NCBI GenBank assembly: GCA_046727855.1
Contig: JBKPDL010000086.1
Span: forward strand, 1-11,245
DNA: 11,245 bases
From: DASPWV01 sp046727855
GTDB taxonomy: Bacteria; Acidobacteriota; Vicinamibacteria; Vicinamibacterales; UBA2999
Reading direction: 5' to 3'
Below, in pieces: positions 5,049-11,245 of this stretch. Below the pieces are notes generated by a model. It did not search any database. It was given only the letters and a program-made list of their open reading frames with translations, and was not told where the DNA came from. Each line of letters begins with the position of its first letter. Position 1 is the stretch's first letter. A program made the position numbers and the translations under genes.

Positions 5049-7774
5049 TGGGTGAGATCAGCCGTTCAAATCTCTTCAGCAAGCTCGACGCCCTCGCCTA
5101 CAAAGCGATCGAAGGCGCGACGGTGTTCTGCAAGCTGCGGGGCAATCCGTATGTGGAACTGGTTCACTGGATTCAACAGATCCTGCAGACGCCGGACTCG
5201 GACCTGCATCGCATCGTCCGCCACTTCGAGATCGACCCATCGCGGCTCGCAAAGGACATCACCGATTCGCTCGATCGCCTTCCCCGCGGCGCGACGTCGA
5301 TTTCGGATCTGTCCTCGCACGTGGAGAACGCGGTGGAGCGCGGCTGGGTCTACGCGACGCTCATGTTTGGCGAACCGCGCGTGCGCACCGGCCACCTCGT
5401 GGTCGGCATGCTCAAGACGCCGTCGCTGCGCAACGCGCTGATCGCGATTTCGCGCCAGTTCGAAGCGATCAAGCCCGACGTGCTGACCGACGACTTCCCG
5501 CGCATCGTCAAGGGGTCGCCCGAAGAAAAACTTGCGGCTAGCGAGGGATCGGCGGCCGCACCCGGCGAGGCGAGTGGCGCCATGTCGCCGGCGCAGCTTG
5601 GCAAGCAGGAGGCACTGAAGCGATACGCGGCCGACCTGACAGAGAGAGCGCGCAAAGGCGAGATCGATCCGGTGAGCGGCCGCGACGAAGAGATCCGGCA
5701 GATCGTCGATATCCTGATGCGGCGCCGTCAGAACAATCCGATTCTCACGGGCGAGGCTGGCGTCGGTAAGACTGCGGTGGTCGAGGGCTTCGCGCAGCGT
5801 CTCGTCCGCGGCGACGTGCCGCCGTCGCTGAAAGACGTCTCGCTCCTGACGCTCGACATCGGCCTCTTGCAGGCGGGCGCGAGCATGAAAGGCGAGTTCG
5901 AGAATCGGCTGCGTCAGGTGATCGACGAAGTGCAGGCCTCACCGAAGCCGATCATCCTGTTCGTGGACGAAGCGCACACGCTGATTGGCGCGGGCGGCGC
6001 ACAGGGTACCGGCGATGCCGCCAACCTGCTCAAGCCTGCGCTCGCGCGTGGAACGCTGCGGACCATCGCCGCAACCACGTGGGCCGAGTACAAGAAGTAC
6101 ATCGAAAAAGATCCGGCGCTGACGCGCAGGTTTCAGGTGGTGCAGGTCGCCGAACCGAGCGAGCACAAGGCGATCCTCATGGTGCGCGGTGTGGCGAGCG
6201 TGCTCGAGAAGCATCACCGCGTTCAGGTTCTCGACGAGGCGATCGAGGCGGCCGTTCGGCTGTCGCATCGCTATATCCCGGCGCGGCAGCTTCCGGACAA
6301 AGCCGTCAGCTTGCTCGACACCTCAAGCGCGCGCGTAGCCATCAGCCAGCACGCAGTTCCGCCCGAGCTCGAGGATGTCCGCCGCAAGATCGAAGCGCTG
6401 CAGATCGAGCTCGAGATCATCGGGCGCGAAGAAGCCGTCGGCATCGACGCCAGCGCGCGGCGAGCGGCAGCCAACGAGCAATTGGCGGAGAGCGAGAAGC
6501 GGCGAGCCGAGCTCGAGGAGCGTTGGAAACAGGAGCGCGAGCTGGTCGATCGCATTCTGGCCATCCGGGCGGAGCTGCGCAAAGGCGCCGAGCGCGTGGA
6601 AGGCACAGGGAGCAAGTTGGAAAAGGCGGCGGCAGCGCAGGCCACCGCCGACCCGCCTGCAGCGGTGCCCGCGTCCCCGGAAGCGCGCGCGAAGCTGTTG
6701 GCCGAACTCTCCGAGTTGCACAAGAAACTCATCGCGCTGCAAGGCGAATCGCCGTTGATCCTGCCGAGCGTTGACGAGCACGCGGTTGCGTCGGTGGTGC
6801 AGGACTGGACCGGCGTGCCGGTCGGGCGCATGGTCAAAAACGAGCTCGAGGCGGTCCTGAACCTGGCAGACACGTTGAACCAACGCGTTGTCGGCCAGCG
6901 GCACGCACTCGAAATGATCGCGAAACGGATTCAAACGTCGCGCGCAAGGCTCGATAATCCGAACAAGCCGATTGGCGTGTTCATGCTGTGCGGCCCCTCC
7001 GGTGTGGGCAAGACCGAAACCGCGCTGGCGCTCGCCGAAGCGCTCTACGGCGGCGAGCAGAATGTCATCACCATCAACATGAGCGAGTTCCAGGAGGCGC
7101 ACACCGTCTCGACGTTGAAAGGGGCCCCGCCTGGATATGTCGGCTACGGCGAAGGCGGCGTCTTGACCGAGGCGGTCCGGCGCCGGCCGTATAGCGTCGT
7201 CCTCCTCGATGAAGTCGAAAAGGCGCACCCCGACGTTCACGAGCTGTTTTTCCAGGTGTTTGACAAGGGCTGGATGGAGGACGGCGAAGGGCGGCATATC
7301 GATTTCAAGAACGCGATCATCCTTCTGACGTCGAACGTCGGGACCGACCTCATCGTCAGTATGTGTAAGGATCCCGAGCTGATGCCCGAGTCCGAGGGAA
7401 TCGCCAAGGCGCTCCGGGATCCGCTGCTGAAGCAGTTTCCCGCGGCTCTACTGGGGCGGCTCGTCGTGATTCCGTACTATCCGCTCAGCGACGTCATGCT
7501 CTCCAACATCGCGCGCTTGCAGCTTGGGCGCATCGCCAAGCGCGTGAGTGAGCATCACAAGATTCCTTTTTCGTACGACGATGAGGCGCTGAAGTTGATC
7601 GTGAGCCGCTGCGTCGAGGTCGAGAGCGGCGGGCGCATGGTCGATGCGATCCTCACGAACACCGTTCTCCCGACGATTAGCCGCGAATTTCTCACCAGGA
7701 CGATGGCTGGCGAACCGATGAACAGGGTTCACGTTGCCGTCGCCGATGGCGATTTTACGTATCACTTCAACTAA
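5048..7774 (+). CDS. tssH: TssH (ClpV) AAA+ ATPase, T6SS sheath disassembly
   Basis: 908-residue Clp/Hsp100-type ATPase that unfolds the contracted TssB/TssC sheath so subunits can be reused. Domains: N-terminal repeat domain about 1-160; AAA-1 with Walker A GEAGVGKT (235-242, K241), pore-loop MKGEFE (280-285), Walker B ILFVDE (D307/E308) and the RR finger pair at 360-361; coiled-coil middle domain about 440-575 with an Ala/Pro-rich loop at 526-545; AAA-2 with Walker A GPSGVGKT (649-656, K655), pore motif PPGYVGYGEGG, Walker B VVLLDE (D721/E722), SNVG, and arginine finger in LLGRL (R804). Both ATPase sites look intact. The divergent N-domain, the TSNVGTD ending of sensor 1 and the T6SS context separate it from ClpB. 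Start in TGATG with tssG; GGAG at 5034-5037 is a good ribosome site. Confidence 0.98.
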   Translation: MGEISRSNLFSKLDALAYKAIEGATVFCKLRGNPYVELVHWIQQILQTPDSDLHRIVRHFEIDPSRLAKDITDSLDRLPRGATSISDLSSHVENAVERGWVYATLMFGEPRVRTGHLVVGMLKTPSLRNALIAISRQFEAIKPDVLTDDFPRIVKGSPEEKLAASEGSAAAPGEASGAMSPAQLGKQEALKRYAADLTERARKGEIDPVSGRDEEIRQIVDILMRRRQNNPILTGEAGVGKTAVVEGFAQRLVRGDVPPSLKDVSLLTLDIGLLQAGASMKGEFENRLRQVIDEVQASPKPIILFVDEAHTLIGAGGAQGTGDAANLLKPALARGTLRTIAATTWAEYKKYIEKDPALTRRFQVVQVAEPSEHKAILMVRGVASVLEKHHRVQVLDEAIEAAVRLSHRYIPARQLPDKAVSLLDTSSARVAISQHAVPPELEDVRRKIEALQIELEIIGREEAVGIDASARRAAANEQLAESEKRRAELEERWKQERELVDRILAIRAELRKGAERVEGTGSKLEKAAAAQATADPPAAVPASPEARAKLLAELSELHKKLIALQGESPLILPSVDEHAVASVVQDWTGVPVGRMVKNELEAVLNLADTLNQRVVGQRHALEMIAKRIQTSRARLDNPNKPIGVFMLCGPSGVGKTETALALAEALYGGEQNVITINMSEFQEAHTVSTLKGAPPGYVGYGEGGVLTEAVRRRPYSVVLLDEVEKAHPDVHELFFQVFDKGWMEDGEGRHIDFKNAIILLTSNVGTDLIVSMCKDPELMPESEGIAKALRDPLLKQFPAALLGRLVVIPYYPLSDVMLSNIARLQLGRIAKRVSEHHKIPFSYDDEALKLIVSRCVEVESGGRMVDAILTNTVLPTISREFLTRTMAGEPMNRVHVAVADGDFTYHFN

Positions 7775-7786
7775 TGCGGGATCACT

Positions 7787-9175
7787 ATGGAACCGCCACT
7801 GACTACCGAGACGCAGCCGTCCACTGAGCCCTCAGGGTCCTACGAATACGACTTCACCGTTGGCGAAGCCATGAAGATGGCGATCGTCTTTCAGCAACGC
7901 GGTCAACTCGAGGATGCGAAACAGGTCTACGAACGCATTCTGCAGGTCGCCCCGGATCATCCCGATGTGGTGCATTACTACGGCGTGCTCCTGCATCAGC
8001 TCGGTCGCAGTGTGGAGGCCATTGAGACGATCGAACGAAGCCTCATGCTCGAACCCGATCGTGCAGAGTGTTATAGCAACCTTGGCATCATCTTCCGCGC
8101 GCTCGATCGCGACGATGAGGCGCTGGCGGCGTACACAAGGGCGATTGAGCTCAATCCCGCGCATGCCGAGGCCCATAACAATCTCGGCGTCCTTTATCGC
8201 TTCATGGGAAAGCCGGCGGAAGCCGAAGCGGCGTATCGCAAAGCGATCGAGTTGAAGCCTTCCTACGCCGAGACGTATCACAACCTTGGTGTACTGATGA
8301 CCGGGCAGAAACGTCATCGCGAAGCCATCCTGTGCTACTTCAAAGTGCTCTCGCTCGAGCCCGCACGAAGCGAGGACCGCAGGCTGCTGGCGATCGCGCA
8401 CTGCGAAATCGGCGAACGCGACAAGGCGATCGAGATTTTCGAGAAGTGGATCAAGGAGGACCCTGCAAGTCCGGTTGCCAGGCACATGCTGGCCGCGGTG
8501 TCGGGCCGGGATGTTCCCGCGCGCGCATCGGACGCGTATGTCGAACTGAGCTTCGACGGCTTCGCGGAGTCGTTCGAACGCAAGCTCGAGCAGCTGTCAT
8601 ATCGCGCGCCGACACTTGTGGCTGCCGCAATCGAGCGCTCCGCACTACAACCGACAGCTACGCTCGACGTTCTCGACGTTGGCTGCGGAACCGGTCTGTG
8701 TGGAGTGCTCGTCAAGCCCTACGCGCGCCGACTAGTCGGGATCGATTTGTCAACGGGCATGCTGCTGAAGGCGCGGCAAAAGCAGGTGTACGACGACCTT
8801 TTCAAAGTCGAGTTGACGCATTATCTCGGCGGACGGCGGGCTGAGTTCGATCTGATCGTGTCGGCAGACACCCTCGTGTACTTCGGTTCGCTCGAGCAGG
8901 TCGCCGCCGGCGCGAGCAGCGCGCTCCGTTCCAGTGGGCAGTTTGTCTTCACACTGGAAGAACTCGTGACGCCGCCCGCAGGGGTCGAGTTTCGGCTCGA
9001 AACGCACGGCCGCTACAACCACTCGCAACGCTATGTTGAAGGCGTCCTGCAACGCGCCGGATTCGCGACCGACATCATGCATGCCGAGCTGCGCACCGAA
9101 TCCGCGCTTCCGGTCGCCGGACTCGTGGTGCGCGCCACGAAAGTGAATGGACACGACGATGCCGACCACGTCTGA
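7787..9175 (+). CDS. TPR-repeat SAM-dependent methyltransferase embedded in the T6SS operon
   Basis: 462 residues resembling predicted TPR-containing methyltransferases (COG4976-like). After a 25-residue Ser/Thr/Pro-rich leader come six uninterrupted 34-residue TPRs (26-59, 60-93, 94-127, 128-161, 162-195, 196-229), with the usual G-x-A-P pattern, for example LGVLYRFMGKPAEAEAAY. A linker (about 230-275, FDGFAESFERKL) leads to a class I Rossmann methyltransferase: motif I LDVGCGTGLCG (296-306), acidic motif II GIDLS (D320), then FDLIVSADTLVYF. SAM-contacting positions look intact. No signal peptide or membrane segment, so cytoplasmic. It starts 12 bases after tssH, with CGGGA at 7777-7781 as ribosome site, and its end overlaps vgrG by 17 bases. 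TPRs suggest a protein partner; the substrate cannot be read from sequence. Not a T6SS core component as far as I know. Confidence 0.9.
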   Translation: MEPPLTTETQPSTEPSGSYEYDFTVGEAMKMAIVFQQRGQLEDAKQVYERILQVAPDHPDVVHYYGVLLHQLGRSVEAIETIERSLMLEPDRAECYSNLGIIFRALDRDDEALAAYTRAIELNPAHAEAHNNLGVLYRFMGKPAEAEAAYRKAIELKPSYAETYHNLGVLMTGQKRHREAILCYFKVLSLEPARSEDRRLLAIAHCEIGERDKAIEIFEKWIKEDPASPVARHMLAAVSGRDVPARASDAYVELSFDGFAESFERKLEQLSYRAPTLVAAAIERSALQPTATLDVLDVGCGTGLCGVLVKPYARRLVGIDLSTGMLLKARQKQVYDDLFKVELTHYLGGRRAEFDLIVSADTLVYFGSLEQVAAGASSALRSSGQFVFTLEELVTPPAGVEFRLETHGRYNHSQRYVEGVLQRAGFATDIMHAELRTESALPVAGLVVRATKVNGHDDADHV

Positions 9176-11245
9176 ACGCGTCGAACTCATCACTCCGCTT
9201 GGCGACGAGCTGCTCTTTCACGGCATGCACGTGCAGGAGGAATTGAGCCGCCTGGGCGAGTACCAGCTCGATCTGCTGAGCACAAACAGGGACATCGACC
9301 GCGACAAGATCCTGGGCGCGAAAGTCTCGGTCAGAGTCATGCTGAAGGATGGGAAAGTCCGTTACTTCAATGGCTTTGTCACGCGCTTCAGTGCTGGAGC
9401 GGCACTGGGCAGATACGCGCGCTATCACGCCACCGTAAGCCCGTGGCTATGGTTTTTGACGCGCACGGCGGATTGCCGAATCTTCCAGGACAAAACCGTG
9501 CGGCAGATCGTGGAGGAGGTGTTTGCCGACCATCAACAGGTGGCCGACTTCGTGTTCGAGGTTACGGAGAACTACCGTCCGTGGAAGTACTGCGTGCAAT
9601 ACCGCGAGACCGACTTCAACTTCGTGAGCCGTCTGCTCGAGCACGAAGGCATTTACTACTACTACCGCCAGACCGACGGCCATCACACGCTCGTCCTGAC
9701 CGACTCGATGGACAAGCACGACCCGACGCCTGGCTACGAGACGCTGCAGTTCATCGCGCCGCAGGCGCTCGTCAGGCCCGGGACCGAGTTCATCAGCGCG
9801 TGGAATATCTCGCGCGAAGTGCAGCCTGGCGCGTACGTGCACGACGACTATGATTTCGAACGTCCCAGCGTCGATCTGACCACGGCGAAGACCCTGCCGC
9901 GCGCGTACACACCCAGCAACTACGAGGTGTTCGACTATCCCGGCGGCTATGCCCAGAAACCGCACGGCGAACACTACGCACACGTGCGCATCGACGAGTA
10001 CGGCGCCGCCTTCGAGAAGGCGCAGGCGACCACCAATTATCGCGGGGTGCAGGTGGGCACGCGCTTCACGCTCGAAGGTCACAGGGTCGAAAAGCTCAAC
10101 GGCGAGTATCTCGTTGTCGCGGCGACACAGATGCTGGAGTCGAGCCAGTACGAAAGTGGCGACGCGGCCGGGTCGGGCTCCGGATTCAGCTGTAGCTTTA
10201 CCGCGCTCTCATGCGCACAGCAGTTTCGCCCCCGGCGCATCACTCCCAAGCCGTTCGTACAGGGACCGCAGACGGCGGTTGTGGTCGGTCCGAGCGGCGA
10301 TGAGATCTACACCGACAAATACGGCCGCGTGAAAGTGCAGTTTCACTGGGATCGTCGCGGCAAGAAGGACGAGAACAGCTCGTGCTGGATCCGCGTGTCG
10401 CATCCGTGGGCCGGCAAAGGATGGGGCGCGGTGGCGACGCCGCGGATTGGCCAGGAAGTGATTGTCGACTTTCTCGAGGGCGATCCCGATCAGCCCATCA
10501 TCACCGGTCGCGTGTACAACGAAGAAAACCAGCCGCCGTTCGGATTCCCCGCCGGCGCGGTCATCAGCGGCATCAAGTCGCAGACGCACAAGGGGGGCGG
10601 GTACAACGAGATTTCCGCCGACGATACGGCGGGGAAAGAGAAGATCACGACCCACGCCCAGTACGACATGAACACCACGGTGGAGCACGACCAGACAACC
10701 ACGGTGAACAACAACAGGACCACGACGGTCGTCGTGGACGACAGTCTGACTGTCAATGCGAATCGGACGGTCCATGTCAAAGGCAAACTTTCCGAAACGA
10801 TCGATGCGGGCCAGGAGACCACAATCTCTGCAGGGTATACGGAGACCATCAACGGCGGAGAAACCAGCACGATCAATGGCGGGCTCACCAGAACCGTCAA
10901 CGGGACCTGGGACAACACAATAAGCGGACACTTGAAGGAGAGTGTGGGTGGAGGGGAGGAACAGTCTGTCACTGGCGCCAAGAGCCTGACCGTATCCGCG
11001 GGGTTCTCGGAAACGATCACCGGAGAGCGCAAGATCACCGTTACTGGTCCAATCAACCAGAGCGCGAGCGCAACGATGGATCTTCATGCGGCCGGTGCTG
11101 GCACGTACACGTCGGACGCTTCGTTGACGCTCGCGGTCGCTGGTTCGGTAGTGGAGATTACGCCGGCGGCAATCACAATCAGCGCGGCGGGATCGACGGT
11201 GAAAGTAGATGCCTCGGGCGTGTCCCTGAACGGAGCCAAGATCTC
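9159..11245 (+). CDS. vgrG: VgrG (TssI) spike protein, 3' end missing
   Basis: Open from ATG 9159 to the right edge (695 codons, no stop). The trimeric spike caps the Hcp tube and carries effectors. Residues 1 to about 365 are the gp27-like part, with YCVQYRETDFNFVSRLLEHEG from about residue 143 as hallmark. Residues 370-454 are the gp5-like OB-fold: YTDKYGRVKVQFHWD, SCWIRVSHPWAGKGWG, PRIGQEVIVDFLEGDPDQP, GRVYN. After GIKSQTHKGGGYNEI comes a beta-helix shaft of 17 octapeptide repeats (505-640), then ITPAAITISAAGSTVKVD, typical of a VgrG tail near its end. ATG 9159 gives the expected MPTTSERVELITPLGDELLF start; it overlaps the methyltransferase gene by 17 bases. Whether a C-terminal effector domain follows cannot be seen. 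No strong Shine-Dalgarno, suggesting coupling. Confidence 0.97.
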   Translation, partial: MPTTSERVELITPLGDELLFHGMHVQEELSRLGEYQLDLLSTNRDIDRDKILGAKVSVRVMLKDGKVRYFNGFVTRFSAGAALGRYARYHATVSPWLWFLTRTADCRIFQDKTVRQIVEEVFADHQQVADFVFEVTENYRPWKYCVQYRETDFNFVSRLLEHEGIYYYYRQTDGHHTLVLTDSMDKHDPTPGYETLQFIAPQALVRPGTEFISAWNISREVQPGAYVHDDYDFERPSVDLTTAKTLPRAYTPSNYEVFDYPGGYAQKPHGEHYAHVRIDEYGAAFEKAQATTNYRGVQVGTRFTLEGHRVEKLNGEYLVVAATQMLESSQYESGDAAGSGSGFSCSFTALSCAQQFRPRRITPKPFVQGPQTAVVVGPSGDEIYTDKYGRVKVQFHWDRRGKKDENSSCWIRVSHPWAGKGWGAVATPRIGQEVIVDFLEGDPDQPIITGRVYNEENQPPFGFPAGAVISGIKSQTHKGGGYNEISADDTAGKEKITTHAQYDMNTTVEHDQTTTVNNNRTTTVVVDDSLTVNANRTVHVKGKLSETIDAGQETTISAGYTETINGGETSTINGGLTRTVNGTWDNTISGHLKESVGGGEEQSVTGAKSLTVSAGFSETITGERKITVTGPINQSASATMDLHAAGAGTYTSDASLTLAVAGSVVEITPAAITISAAGSTVKVDASGVSLNGAKI
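10671..11078 (+). repeat. 17 tandem octapeptide (24-base) repeats encoding the VgrG beta-helix shaft
   Basis: From residue 505 the protein divides into 17 consecutive eight-residue units with no insertion or deletion: NTTVEHDQ, TTTVNNNR, TTTVVVDD, SLTVNANR and so on to KITVTGPI, NQSASATM. Position 4 is V or I in the first 16 units, position 3 is mostly T or S, and G is common at positions 6-7 (TETINGGE, TSTINGGL, TRTVNGTW, DNTISGHL). This matches the VxGxxxxx octad of the T4 gp5 C-terminal triple-stranded beta-helix. The DNA copies are diverged rather than identical, so this is a protein-level repeat. Confidence 0.85.

Noticed and set aside
7774..7827. 17-codon frame opening with TAATG at the tssH stop and running into the methyltransferase start
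   Set aside because: It overlaps the real start at 7787, which has its own ribosome site, and encodes no recognisable motif; a chance TAATG is likely.
7787..8474. Whether the TPR gene could be TssA or another T6SS TPR-type core protein
   Set aside because: It has no ImpA-type domain, and the C-terminal half is a clear SAM-binding methyltransferase with motif LDVGCGTG.
10720..10737. 8-bp inverted repeat CCACGACG-GT-CGTCGTGG in vgrG, sharing CACGAC/GTCGTG arms with the hcp hairpin and the tssF palindrome
   Set aside because: GAC-GTC-GTG type words are common in this codon usage, and the repeat falls in a TTVVVD octad; I treat the shared arms as coincidence.

Overview
The window is an 11.2 kb piece of a type VI secretion system (T6SS) gene cluster. 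Every gene reads on the + strand, and gaps are so short, or overlaps so frequent, that it looks like one operon cut at both ends. The DNA is GC-rich with strong G/C third-position bias, so nearly all long antisense and out-of-frame ORFs are shadows. Gene order hcp-tagJ-tssE-tssF-tssG-tssH(clpV)-vgrG is that of the Pseudomonas aeruginosa H1-T6SS. This points to a Gram-negative bacterium, plausibly Pseudomonadota or Acidobacteriota. The sequence alone does not fix the phylum.

Layout: 3-275, 3' end of a first hcp; 312-788, a second, divergent hcp; 785-823, a possible 12-residue micro-ORF bridging the gap; 820-1653, tagJ (impE); 1646-2164, tssE; 2164-4041, tssF; 4005-5048, tssG; 5048-7774, tssH (clpV); 7787-9175, a TPR-repeat SAM-dependent methyltransferase; 9159-11245, vgrG (tssI), running off the right edge. 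Junctions are +36, +31, -8, -1, -37, -1, +12 and -17 bases. I see no promoter, intrinsic terminator, tRNA, rRNA, IS element or CRISPR array, and no gene-free stretch longer than 36 bases.

How the genes work together: TssE, TssF and TssG form the baseplate wedge (with TssK, not in the window). Hcp stacks into the inner tube, and VgrG is the spike at its tip. The TssB/TssC sheath, encoded outside the window, contracts around the tube and is then disassembled by the ClpV ATPase, with TagJ as a sheath-associated accessory factor. Sheath (tssB/C), membrane complex (tssJ/L/M), tssK, tssA and effector genes are absent and presumably lie outside.

The least ordinary points are the TPR-methyltransferase embedded between clpV and vgrG and overlapping vgrG, the two dissimilar tandem hcp genes, the CxxC micro-ORF linked to both neighbours by four-base stop/start overlaps, a 12-bp perfect hairpin near the start of the second hcp, and a 17-unit octapeptide repeat in the VgrG spike.
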